Below are positions 35,604 through 43,318 of a stretch of 64,000 nt of DNA, in pieces. The position numbers were made by a program, and so were the translations under genes. The stretch is taken from the NCBI RefSeq assembly GCF_900197875.1, contig NZ_FZMO01000112.1:62001-126000 (forward strand). The letters are read 5' to 3'. The notes below the pieces were generated by a model. That model saw only the letters and a program-made list of their open reading frames with translations, was not told where the DNA came from and searched no databases. The number at the start of each line of letters is the position of its first letter. Within the stretch, counting starts at the first letter, position 1. Origin of the DNA: Frankia canadensis (lineage in GTDB: Bacteria; Actinomycetota; Actinomycetes; Frankiales; Frankiaceae).

Positions 35604-36860
35604 GTGCGGCGCATCGGGTACGAACAGACATTTGTCGCCGCGGAGAGCGCACTCCGCTCAGCGACGTCCGTTTTTCGCATTAATGTCCCTTTACCTCGCT
35701 TTGGCGTGTCTGACCCCGAGCAGGTCCTGCAGGCGCTGACCGAGGCGTCCGCCGCGGTGCGGGCCTCCACCGGCTCGCGGCCGGGACTGACCGAGGCGGC
35801 CGAGATCGCCGAGAACGAGCTCGCCTCGGCGCGGCTGGAGCTCATCAGCTGGATGGCCCTTCGCGGCCGCGCGATCCATGCTCTTCTCGCTCGGTCGCTG
35901 CATCGGCTCCGTACGGCGACGACGGTCGCCGAGCTCACCGACCTCATTCCGAACCTCACCGCCGAGCTTGGCTACGACCGAGTCCTGTTCTCCTGGATCC
36001 GGGATGGCCGGTGGGTTCCCTGCGCCGCCTTCACCCGCACGGACCCGGGTGAGGCGGCCGCCATTGTCACCGCCGGTGGCAGCCCGGCCTTCCGGCGTGT
36101 TCACGGCCTGCTTGAGGAAGAAGTCGTGCGGACTTGTTCGACAATTCTGGTCCACGATGTCCAGGGCAACCCGCGTGTGCACGCTCAGTTGCTCGCGGTC
36201 ACGCACTCGCGGTCCTACGTCGCCGCGCCGCTGGTTTTCCACGAACAGGTCGTGGGATTGCTGCATGTGGACCGCAACACCGAGACGGGCGCGATGGACG
36301 GGTTCGATCGCGACCTGCTCGCTCTGCTGTCCTCAGGACTCGGACTCGCTTTGGAGCGGGTCCGGACGCTGCGGGATCTGGAAACCGTCCGCGAGACTGT
36401 AGAAGGCCACACCGCGATGCTGCATGATCTGATGGGGCGACTCGGCCGCGAGCAGGACCACTTTGTGAGTGACCCCTGTGGGGCGACGCGTCCCGCATCG
36501 CTGGCGGACGGATACTCCAGGTCGCCGCACGACCAGGACGGGCGTGAGGCCGTGAGCGTCTCGCGCCCGTATCCGTGTCTGTCGGAGCCGCCGGACGCCG
36601 ATGCCTGGCGCGCCGAGTTGACCCGCAGGGAGGAGCAGGTCCTGCGCCTGGTCGCGGAAGGATTGACCAACGCCCAGATCGGCGAGCGGCTTTTCGTCAC
36701 CGAGGCCACCGTCAAAACGCATGTCAAGAGCGTTCTGCGCAAGCTCGGTGTGGCAACCCGCTCCGAGGCCGGGGCCACCTACCATCGCGGTCGGGGCCGG
36801 TCTCTCGAGCTCGCGGTGACCGGCCACCTAGCGGGGCAGAAATCCCACCCCTTCGGGTGA
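35604..36860 (+). CDS. GAF-domain LuxR-family transcriptional regulator
   Basis: A 418-residue regulator, third of its kind in the window. A helical N terminus (with ASAAVRASTGSRPGLTEAAE) precedes a GAF-like domain (about 95-255; HSRSYVAAPLVFHEQVVGLL) and a C-terminal LuxR helix-turn-helix near 338-385 (LTRREEQVLRLVAEGLTNAQ, EATVKTHVKSVLRKLGV). GTG 35604 has GGAGGG eight bases upstream. An operator-like site 51 bp upstream suggests control by the GntR repressor, making this a second-tier regulator, perhaps an activator of the cluster. It ends shortly before an unrelated membrane-protein gene. Confidence 0.85.
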   Translation: MRRIGYEQTFVAAESALRSATSVFRINVPLPRFGVSDPEQVLQALTEASAAVRASTGSRPGLTEAAEIAENELASARLELISWMALRGRAIHALLARSLHRLRTATTVAELTDLIPNLTAELGYDRVLFSWIRDGRWVPCAAFTRTDPGEAAAIVTAGGSPAFRRVHGLLEEEVVRTCSTILVHDVQGNPRVHAQLLAVTHSRSYVAAPLVFHEQVVGLLHVDRNTETGAMDGFDRDLLALLSSGLGLALERVRTLRDLETVRETVEGHTAMLHDLMGRLGREQDHFVSDPCGATRPASLADGYSRSPHDQDGREAVSVSRPYPCLSEPPDADAWRAELTRREEQVLRLVAEGLTNAQIGERLFVTEATVKTHVKSVLRKLGVATRSEAGATYHRGRGRSLELAVTGHLAGQKSHPFG

Positions 36861-37036
36861 TGTGGACCACGTTCCACAGGGTCATCATGGGTGGCGCTGG
36901 CTCTGGGGTTTCCTCCCCGTCCAGCTTTCGAAGATGACGGCTTCGCTGCCTTCCTGGGGTGGAGGGGGCGCGCTCGATCTCATTCCGCGTGCATGTCACC
37001 CAGTCGTTCCCACAATCACGAACTGAGGGAGTCCTC

Positions 37037-38119
37037 TTGCGTGTCCGCCGTTCTTCGATCGTGGTCGGTCTGGTCGGCCTTGTCCTCCTGGTGGTCGCCG
37101 TGCTCACCAGGTTCGTGGTGTTACCCGCCGGGCAGAAGTTACCGAAGAGCACCGATGTGTCTGTCCAGTACACCGGAACCGGAACGTTCCTCGACGCGAA
37201 CGCGCTCGCGGCCGGGGACATGGAGCACGCGCTCGCGAAGGACGTCCCCGTCAGTATCGATCGGCGTACCTACGTGAAATCGGTACACGGGGACCATGCG
37301 ATTGTCGGCGACGATGTCACGGTTCGGGCGGGTGGCCCCCCGCAGACGAATCGGCACACCTATGCGCTGGACCGCACGAGCCTGGCCGGCGTCGCGTCCC
37401 CGGACGGGACCGTCGTCGAGCCGACGAGCGGTTCGCTCCCGGTCGCCTGGCCGATCGGGCCGAGCCCCTCAGCGCAGTACCAGTTGTACGACACCGCCAC
37501 GCAGCGGGGCTGGCCCGGGAAATACCTTGGCGCAGGCTCCACAGACGGCCGTTCCACCTACCGTTTCACCTATGTCGCCGATGCCGCGTTGAAGGATCCC
37601 ACGGTGGTGAAGTCGCTGCCCGCGGCGCTGCCCAAGGGTCTGTTGTCCTCGCTCTCGCCGCTGCTGGCCACGGAGACCGCCGGCAGGCTCACCGCCGCGC
37701 TGCCGTCACTGCCCGCGAACGTACCGATCAGCTACACCGCGCGGACGACAGTGGTGGCGGTGGTCGACCAGCAGACCGGGCTGGTCGTGGACACCACCCA
37801 GGATCAGCGGATCATCGCCAGCGTCGCCGACGCCGGCAGGGCCATCCAGTTGCTGCCGGTGATGTCGGTGAAGGTGAAGCTGACGTCCGCCTCGGTCACG
37901 GAGCTCGCGGACAAGGCGGCCTCGGGCGGGAGACTTCTGATCCTCATCGGTGTCGTCGCGCCTCTCGCCCTCGCGGCTGTCGGGCTCCTGCTCATCATCG
38001 TGGCTGTCATCCGCCGCACCAGGACCGCCGCGAACCCGTCGGCCGCGGGCGCCGCGTCCGACCGGCCCACGGCGCCCGCGGTGAAGGAAAGCGTGCGCGC
38101 CGAGGCGGATCGGGACTGA
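37037..38119 (+). CDS. DUF3068 / PorA-family membrane protein
   Basis: A 360-residue actinobacterial membrane protein. An N-terminal transmembrane helix (about 8-30: SIVVGLVGLVLLVVAVLTRF) is followed by a roughly 260-residue extracytoplasmic domain with YTGTGTFLDAN, YQLYDTATQRGWPGKY and VVDQQTGLVVDTTQDQR, and a C-terminal helix (about 295-322: LLILIGVVAPLALAAVGLLL). This is the DUF3068/PorA layout, described as porin- or channel-related in some actinobacteria. The preferred start is TTG 37037 with GAGGGAG upstream. There is no operator-like site before it and it is flanked by a terminator, so it may not belong to the catabolic regulon. Confidence 0.82.
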   Translation: MRVRRSSIVVGLVGLVLLVVAVLTRFVVLPAGQKLPKSTDVSVQYTGTGTFLDANALAAGDMEHALAKDVPVSIDRRTYVKSVHGDHAIVGDDVTVRAGGPPQTNRHTYALDRTSLAGVASPDGTVVEPTSGSLPVAWPIGPSPSAQYQLYDTATQRGWPGKYLGAGSTDGRSTYRFTYVADAALKDPTVVKSLPAALPKGLLSSLSPLLATETAGRLTAALPSLPANVPISYTARTTVVAVVDQQTGLVVDTTQDQRIIASVADAGRAIQLLPVMSVKVKLTSASVTELADKAASGGRLLILIGVVAPLALAAVGLLLIIVAVIRRTRTAANPSAAGAASDRPTAPAVKESVRAEADRD

Positions 38120-38123
38120 GGTG

Positions 38124-38164
38124 TCGCCCGCCCGGGTCGCGAGCGCGACCGCGTCCGCGGGCGA
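38124..38164. terminator. Nested hairpin after the DUF3068 gene
   Basis: TCGCCCGC (38124-38131) pairs with GCGGGCGA (38157-38164), enclosing a second hairpin GGTCGC-GAGC-GCGACC (38135-38150). It starts five bases after the stop, between convergent genes. No T tract follows. Confidence 0.55.
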
Positions 38165-38249
38165 GGGACCAGGCGGCCCGTCCGCCGTGGCGGGACCAGG
38201 TGCCGTGCCCGCCGGTGACGGGCCGCGGGCCTGGTCCACCGACCGGCGG

Positions 38250-40349
38250 TCAGGCACCGGCGAGCCCGTTCGCCGTCCGCACGATGTTCACGATGCCGCG
38301 CATGATCTCGGTGAGGCCGTAGTCCTTCGGAGTGAAGACCGCGGCGACGCCCAGCGCCGTCAGCGCCTGCGCGTCGGCGGGCGGAATGATGCCGCCGACC
38401 ACCACCGGCACGTCGGCGAGCCCGGCGTCCCGCAGCCCGTCGAGCACCTCGGGGACCAGGTTCATGTGCGACCCGGACAGCACCGACAGCCCGACCACGT
38501 GGACGTCCTCCTCGACCGCCGCGGTGACGATCTGCGCCGGCGTGAGACGGATGCCCTGGTAGACCACCTCGAAGCCCACGTCGCGCGCCCGCACCGCGAT
38601 CTGCTCGGCGCCGTTCGAATGTCCGTCCAGGCCGGGCTTGCCGACCAGCAGCCGCAGGCGACGTCCAAGCCTCTCGCCGGTGCGGCTGACCAGGCCGCGC
38701 ACCTCGGCCAGGTCGTCACCGCCCGAGGCGGTGGACACCCCGGAGACACCGGTGGGGGCGCGGTACTCGCCGAACACCTCCCGCAGGACGCCGGCCCACT
38801 CCCCGGTCGTCACCCCGGCGCGGGCGCAGGTCAGCGTCGCCGGCATCAGGTTGACGTCGGACTTCGCGGCCTCCCGCAGGCCCAGCAGCGCCTCGTCGAC
38901 CCGCACCGCGTCCCGGCCCGCGCGCCAGGCCGCGACCTGCTCCCGGGCCGCCTGCTCCCCCGCCGGGTCGACCGTCTGGACCGCCGCGTCCATGTCGGCG
39001 AGCAGCGGGTTCGGCTCGGTCTCGGTGAAGCGGTTCACCCCGACCACGACGTCCTCGCCGGACTCGATCCGGGCCCGCCGGGTCGCCTGCGAGGCCACCA
39101 GCCGCGACTTCATGTAGCCGCTCTCGACCGCCGCGATGGCCCCGCCCATCGCCTGCACCCGGTCGATCTCCTCCGTCGCCGCGGCGACGAGCTCGTCCAC
39201 CCGTGCCCTGACGACCACCGAGCCCTCGAACAGGTCCGGGTACTCCAGCAGGTCCGTCTCGTGGGCGAGGATCTGCTGGATGCGCAGCGACCACTGCTGG
39301 TCCCAGGGGCGCGGCAGGCCCAGCGCCTCGTTCCACGCCGGCAGCTGCAGGGCCCGGCAGCGGGCGTCCTTCGACAGGGTGACGCCGAGCGCCTCCAGCA
39401 CGATCCGGATCACGTTGTTCTCCGGCTGCGCCTCCGTCAGCCCGAGGGAGTTGACCTGCACGCCGTAGCGGAACCGCCGGTGCTTCGGGTCCGTCACGCC
39501 GTAGCGGGTGCGCAGCAGGTCGTCCCACAGCGCGACGAACGCGCGCATCTTGCACAGCTCCTCGACGAAGCGGACACCCGCGTTCACGAAGAACGACATC
39601 CGGGCGCACACCTCGCCCATCCGCTCCGGCGGCACCTGGCCGGAGGCGACGACCGCGTCCAGCACCGCGATCACGGTGCACAGCGAGTACGCCAGCTCCT
39701 GCACCGGCGTCGCGCCGGCCTCCTGCAGGTGGTAGCTGCAGATGTTGATCGGGTTCCAGCGCGGGACCTCGGTCACCGTGTAGGCCACGACGTCCGTGAT
39801 CAGCCGCAGCGACGGGCCGGGCGGGAAGACGTACGTCCCGCGCGACAGGTACTCCTTGATGATGTCGTTCTGCGTCGTGCCGGTCAGCTCCGCGGGCTGC
39901 GCGCCCTGCTCCTCGGCCACCACCTGGTAGAGCGCGAGCAGCCACATCGCGGTGGCGTTGATCGTCATGGACGTGTTCATCCGACCCAGCGGAATCTGGT
40001 CGAACAGCGCCCGCATGTCACCCAGATGTGCGACGGGCACGCCGACCTTGCCGACCTCGCCGCGCGCGAGGACGTCGTCGGGGTCGTACCCGGTCTGCGT
40101 CGGCAGGTCGAAGGCCACAGACAGACCCGTCTGTCCCTTGGCCAGGTTGCGGCGGTACAGAGCGTTGCTCTCGGCCGGGCTGGAATGTCCCGCGTAGGTC
40201 CGGATGATCCATGGCCGATCCCGCTCGCATCTCGCGGATGGCGCCACAGTGACCCGCGAGGGCGGATCGGTGGGCGGCGGCTCCGTGGTGGACGGCTCTG
40301 TGAGCGACGGCTCTGTGGGCGACGGCTCTGTGGGCGACGGCTCGGGCAT
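38250..40349 (-). CDS. meaA: B12-dependent acyl-CoA mutase, MeaA/ethylmalonyl-CoA mutase type
   Basis: A 699-residue single-chain mutase. After a disordered Pro/Thr/Glu-rich leader, the catalytic barrel shows IIRTYAGHSSPAESNALYRR, GLSVAFDLPTQTGYDPDD, RMNTSMTINATAMWLLAL, GTTQNDIIKEYLSRGTYVFP and LPRPWDQQWSLR. The C-terminal cobalamin domain has GKPGLDGHSNGAEQI with the B12-ligating His of DxHxxG, then VGLSVLSGSHM and VVVGGIIPP. The pattern matches ethylmalonyl-CoA mutases (MeaA) more closely than methylmalonyl-CoA mutase large subunits. It carries out a 1,2 rearrangement of a branched dicarboxyl-CoA skeleton. It is the last gene of a three-gene operon after a BadI-like hydrolase and a dienoyl-CoA-reductase-like SDR. 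No crotonyl-CoA carboxylase/reductase or MeaB chaperone is nearby. Confidence 0.87.
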   Translation of the reverse strand: MPEPSPTEPSPTEPSLTEPSTTEPPPTDPPSRVTVAPSARCERDRPWIIRTYAGHSSPAESNALYRRNLAKGQTGLSVAFDLPTQTGYDPDDVLARGEVGKVGVPVAHLGDMRALFDQIPLGRMNTSMTINATAMWLLALYQVVAEEQGAQPAELTGTTQNDIIKEYLSRGTYVFPPGPSLRLITDVVAYTVTEVPRWNPINICSYHLQEAGATPVQELAYSLCTVIAVLDAVVASGQVPPERMGEVCARMSFFVNAGVRFVEELCKMRAFVALWDDLLRTRYGVTDPKHRRFRYGVQVNSLGLTEAQPENNVIRIVLEALGVTLSKDARCRALQLPAWNEALGLPRPWDQQWSLRIQQILAHETDLLEYPDLFEGSVVVRARVDELVAAATEEIDRVQAMGGAIAAVESGYMKSRLVASQATRRARIESGEDVVVGVNRFTETEPNPLLADMDAAVQTVDPAGEQAAREQVAAWRAGRDAVRVDEALLGLREAAKSDVNLMPATLTCARAGVTTGEWAGVLREVFGEYRAPTGVSGVSTASGGDDLAEVRGLVSRTGERLGRRLRLLVGKPGLDGHSNGAEQIAVRARDVGFEVVYQGIRLTPAQIVTAAVEEDVHVVGLSVLSGSHMNLVPEVLDGLRDAGLADVPVVVGGIIPPADAQALTALGVAAVFTPKDYGLTEIMRGIVNIVRTANGLAGA
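40276..40346. repeat. 15-bp tandem repeat at the 5' end of the mutase gene
   Basis: Three clear copies of gacggctctgtg(a/g)gc (40291-40335) with degenerate copies on both sides. On the minus strand they encode a repeated Pro-Thr-Glu-Pro-Ser leader that ordinary MeaA proteins lack. The likely origin is slippage expansion. The true start could also lie just inside the repeat. Confidence 0.9.
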
Positions 40350-40350
40350 G

Positions 40351-41283
40351 TCAGCCGCTGTTCCGCTGCGTTGTGCGCTGTGCCGCGCTCGTGGCGGAGG
40401 CGGCCGTGCTCTGCGCGCGGATCTCTGTCCAGTCCGCGTCGGTCAGTGTCGCGAGTTCCGCGAAAGTGCCCGGGCCGGCGAGCATCTGGCCGCCGTCCAT
40501 CGCGATCGTCTGGCCGGTCAGGTAGTCGCAGGCATCCGACAGCAGGAAGATGACAAGGTGGGCCAGTTCCGCGACGGTGCCGGGGCGTCCCGCCGGGATC
40601 CGGTCGGTCTGGGTCGCCCCGCCCGAGCTCCTGTCCGTGGGATTGAGCATCGCCCAGGCGTAGTCGGTCGGGATCGGCCCGGGCGCGATGGCGTTCACCC
40701 GGATGCGGTGCCGGGCCCACTCCGCCGCCAGCGACATCGTCATCGCGTGGACGGCGGCCTTGGCCATCGCGGCCGGCACGACGAACGCCGAACCCGACCA
40801 GACCCAGGTCGTCAGGTTGGACAGGACGCTGCCGGGCAGGCCGCCCGCGATCCAGCGCCGGGCCGCGGCCGTGGTGGTGAAGTACGACCCGTCCATGATC
40901 GTGCTGGTCACGGCCTCGAAGGCGCGCGGGCTGAGATCTTCGGTGCGGGCGATGAAGTTCGCCCCCGCGTTGTTGAGGACGCTGGTGAGAGGCCCGTGCT
41001 CGGCCCAGAGGGCCCCCATCGCCTCGTCCACCCGGTCGAAGCGGCGGATGTCGACGACGTCCACGTGCACCCTGTCGGGCTTCCCGGCGGACGCCTCCTC
41101 GGCGGCCTCCCGCAACACGCTTTCGCGCCGTCCCCACAGGTGGACGTCCGCGCCGTGCGCGACGAGATGACCGGCGAGGCCCCGGCCGAGTCCGGTACCG
41201 CCGCCGGTGATGAGGACGCGCTTGCCGGCCAGCGCGTCGCTGGCGAACGGTGACGGCGACGGCGGTGCCGACTGACCTGTCAT
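40351..41283 (-). CDS. 2,4-Dienoyl-CoA reductase-like short-chain dehydrogenase
   Basis: A 310-residue SDR with VLITGGGTGLGRGLAGHL at the cofactor site, LNNAGANFIARTEDLSP, and FVVPAAMAKAAVHAMTMSLA followed by AAEWARHRIRVNAIAPGPI. The canonical YxxxK is replaced by AxxxK (Lys175 kept), as in mitochondrial-type 2,4-dienoyl-CoA reductases, which the NFIxxTE and SLAAEW segments also resemble. It probably reduces a dienoyl-CoA or related conjugated thioester with NADPH. It lies between the BadI-like hydrolase (10-bp gap) and the mutase (1-bp gap), so all three are cotranscribed. The last 25 residues are Ser/Ala/Thr-rich. Confidence 0.85.
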   Translation of the reverse strand: MTGQSAPPSPSPFASDALAGKRVLITGGGTGLGRGLAGHLVAHGADVHLWGRRESVLREAAEEASAGKPDRVHVDVVDIRRFDRVDEAMGALWAEHGPLTSVLNNAGANFIARTEDLSPRAFEAVTSTIMDGSYFTTTAAARRWIAGGLPGSVLSNLTTWVWSGSAFVVPAAMAKAAVHAMTMSLAAEWARHRIRVNAIAPGPIPTDYAWAMLNPTDRSSGGATQTDRIPAGRPGTVAELAHLVIFLLSDACDYLTGQTIAMDGGQMLAGPGTFAELATLTDADWTEIRAQSTAASATSAAQRTTQRNSG

Positions 41284-41293
41284 CCCGCTTCCC

Positions 41294-42088
41294 TCAGTTG
41301 CCGCGGTAGGTGGAGAAGTCGGGAGCGCGCTTCTCGTTGAAGGCGGTGATGCCCTCCTTGGCCTCCGCGGTCTCGCCGAACATCCGCAGGCTGGAGTAGG
41401 CCATCTGGCCGATGCCGGCGAAGTGCTCGGTGTCGGTGTTGAAGGACTGCTTGAGGACCTTCAGGGCGGTGGGGGAGAGGCGCAGGATCTCGTCCGCCCA
41501 CGACCGGACTTCCTTGCGGAGCTGGTCGGCCGGGACGACCTTGTTGACCAGACCCCACTCGTACGCCTGCTGTGCCGAGTACTGCCGGCAGAGGAACCAG
41601 ATCTCTCGCGCGCGCTTCTCCCCGATCGCCCGGGCCATCAGGCCGGTGCCGAAGCCGGCGTCGAAGGAGCCGACACGCGGGCCGTTCTGGCCGAACTTGG
41701 CGGTCTCCGCGGCGAGAGTCAGATCGCAGAGCAGGTGCAGCACGTGGCCACCGCCGATGGCGAAGCCATTGACGGCCGCGATCACCGGCTTGGGCACGTC
41801 GCGGATGACCCGGTGCAGGGAGTCGACCTCGAACAGCCCGCTGGCCGACGGGCCGTAGTCGCCGGTCTCCATGCGCTGCTTCTGGTCGCCGCCGGTGCAG
41901 AACGCCTTCTCCCCGGCGCCGGTGAGGGCGATCACGCCCACGTCGTCGCTGCCCCAGGCCCGCTTGAAACCGAGAACCAGTTCGTCGACCGTGCGGGCCC
42001 GAAAGGAGTTGTAGCGATCCGGCCGGTTGATCGTGATCCAGGCGAGGCCGTTCTCGACCTCGTACGTGACGTCAGTGAAGTCGTCCAT
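41294..42088 (-). CDS. badI: Ring-cleaving 2-ketocyclohexanecarboxyl-CoA hydrolase-like protein (BadI/MenB group)
   Basis: A 264-residue crotonase of the MenB/BadI branch. Visible are TYEVENGLAWITINRPDRYN, AGEKAFCTGGDQKQR (the GGDQ of MenB and BadI), FAIGGGHVLHLLCDLTLAAE, GPRVGSFDAGFGTGLMARAI with the Asp of the branch, REIWFLCRQYSAQQAYEWGL, and SFNTDTEHFAGI. The details NRPDxxNxFRxxTxDEL and MDT/TDTxHxAGI fit BadI better than MenB. BadI hydrolytically opens the ring of 2-ketocyclohexanecarboxyl-CoA to pimelyl-CoA. No menaquinone genes are nearby, whereas a BadH-like SDR and a BadK-like hydratase are in the adjacent operon. ATG 42088 is the start. Confidence 0.85.
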   Translation of the reverse strand: MDDFTDVTYEVENGLAWITINRPDRYNSFRARTVDELVLGFKRAWGSDDVGVIALTGAGEKAFCTGGDQKQRMETGDYGPSASGLFEVDSLHRVIRDVPKPVIAAVNGFAIGGGHVLHLLCDLTLAAETAKFGQNGPRVGSFDAGFGTGLMARAIGEKRAREIWFLCRQYSAQQAYEWGLVNKVVPADQLRKEVRSWADEILRLSPTALKVLKQSFNTDTEHFAGIGQMAYSSLRMFGETAEAKEGITAFNEKRAPDFSTYRGN

Positions 42089-42202
42089 CGACCATGGGTC
42101 CTCTCTCGCGGTTGCCGCGCTGGCCGCGGCCCGGACCCTCGCGCGCGGCGCGGGGATGAGGGTGGGCCGGTGGCATCGGCAGATGATCGTTAAGGTCAAC
42201 TT

Positions 42203-43318
42203 TTAGGACTGACCATTGGCAGACTTTACGCAGGAGGGCCAGGCCCAATCAACTGGTCGCACTGGGCCTCGAAGCGTTGCCTGGTAGACGTACGACGGGC
42301 TGCGGCTGTGGGCGAACTCGAAGATCCCCGTGCCCGCTGTGCCGTCCCAGCTGAAGGCGGTCAGCCGGTCGGTCAGCGCCGTGTCCAGAGTGCGGGGGGA
42401 GACGGTCCCGTCGAGCGGATAGACGTCGTGCTCGACATGGTCCCGCCCGCGTGGCCGGCCGTGCTGGCCGCCGTAGCCGCCACCGGCCAGGAAGCCGCCG
42501 CCGGCCGACGCGTCGCAGTCGATGAGACAGGTCCGCCCGGAAGCCGTCGTCACCTCGACGGTGCCCGAACGCAGGTCGAGCTCGCCGTTGAACCGCAGGT
42601 CGTGACGTACGTCCACGATCGGGTCGAGGCCGCCGGCACCGCCGCCCGCGCCGGTCCCGCCGGCGTGCATCACCGAGCCCTCGAGCAGGATGCGCCCGCC
42701 ACGACGGTCCTCGACCAGCAGGAAACCGACGGAGCGGTCGGGGAACTGGGCCTGGAACCAGAGGTGCAGACCCTGCCCCCCCGACATGGTGCGTACGCCA
42801 CGGGACCGGTCACGCTGGCCGTACCAGCCGTCGACCTGGGTCCTCACGCCGCCGACGGTCAGCCAGCCGTGGTGCAGACCGGACTGGACGAGGTGCTCGA
42901 ACCTGGTCGGCGTGGAGTCGTCGCTGTTGTGCACCTCGACGTCACCGACCCAGGCCGGCGTACGTGCCCGCCAGGTGAGGTCGAACGCCAGCCCGCTCGG
43001 GTTGTCGTCGAGAACGAGCCGCCAGGCGCGGTTCGCCTCGAGCATCTCGAAACGAAACGGCCCGCCGCCGCGCCAGTCCGTCGCGTCCAGCTCGGTCGAC
43101 CAGCGCAGGTTGTGCTGCTCGGCTCCGGCCACGACGACCGTGAAACCGTCGATCACGTTGCGGGTGGGGTAGAGCCCGCAGCCGAGCACGATCGACGGGC
43201 CGGTGCGGTCCACCGGGTGGGCGTTGAACATGAAACGGTCGAAGAACCGGTCGGGCAGGTCGTTCGCCGCGGCTGTCCGCGGCGTGACGAGATCGTCGTG
43301 GAACTCGGTGTCGCTCAC
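42203..43318 (-). CDS. Protein of unknown function, probably a beta-rich lipocalin/CrtC-like fold
   Basis: A 371-residue protein I cannot assign. No signal peptide or transmembrane helix is visible. It is rich in short beta-strand patterns with many Trp and aromatic residues (LPDRFFDRFMFNAHPVDRTG, LRWSTELDATDW, GPFRFEMLEANRAWRLVLDD, AFDLTWRARTPAWVGD), then a Gly-rich linker (about 235-250) and DVEHDVYPLDG-like strands near the end. The layout recalls two-lobed beta-barrel proteins such as the CrtC/AttH group, but this is only an impression. GTG 43318 overlaps the upstream phosphotransferase stop. It is the last gene of the long operon, implying a role in ring-substrate catabolism, perhaps binding or isomerising a hydrophobic intermediate. 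Confidence 0.7.
   Translation of the reverse strand: MSDTEFHDDLVTPRTAAANDLPDRFFDRFMFNAHPVDRTGPSIVLGCGLYPTRNVIDGFTVVVAGAEQHNLRWSTELDATDWRGGGPFRFEMLEANRAWRLVLDDNPSGLAFDLTWRARTPAWVGDVEVHNSDDSTPTRFEHLVQSGLHHGWLTVGGVRTQVDGWYGQRDRSRGVRTMSGGQGLHLWFQAQFPDRSVGFLLVEDRRGGRILLEGSVMHAGGTGAGGGAGGLDPIVDVRHDLRFNGELDLRSGTVEVTTASGRTCLIDCDASAGGGFLAGGGYGGQHGRPRGRDHVEHDVYPLDGTVSPRTLDTALTDRLTAFSWDGTAGTGIFEFAHSRSPSYVYQATLRGPVRPVDWAWPSCVKSANGQS
42205..42215. promoter_or_regulatory. Weak FadR/GntR-type operator-like site (AGGACTGACCA)
   Basis: Only partly symmetric, but an AAGGTCA half-site at 42193-42199 and the TGACCATT at 42210-42217 form a wider GGTCA...TGACC dyad. It lies 117 bp upstream of the BadI-like gene and overlaps the last codon of the upstream operon. 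Confidence 0.35.

Noticed and set aside
41294-42088. MenB (dihydroxynaphthoyl-CoA synthase) for menaquinone
   Set aside because: The branch is shared, but the local residues and the neighbouring BadH/BadK-like genes favour the BadI role and no other men genes are present. Kept as the main alternative.
40350-42204. Cobalamin riboswitch for the B12-dependent mutase operon
   Set aside because: The leader upstream of 42088 is about 115 bases and shows no B12-box-like sequence or large folded domain.
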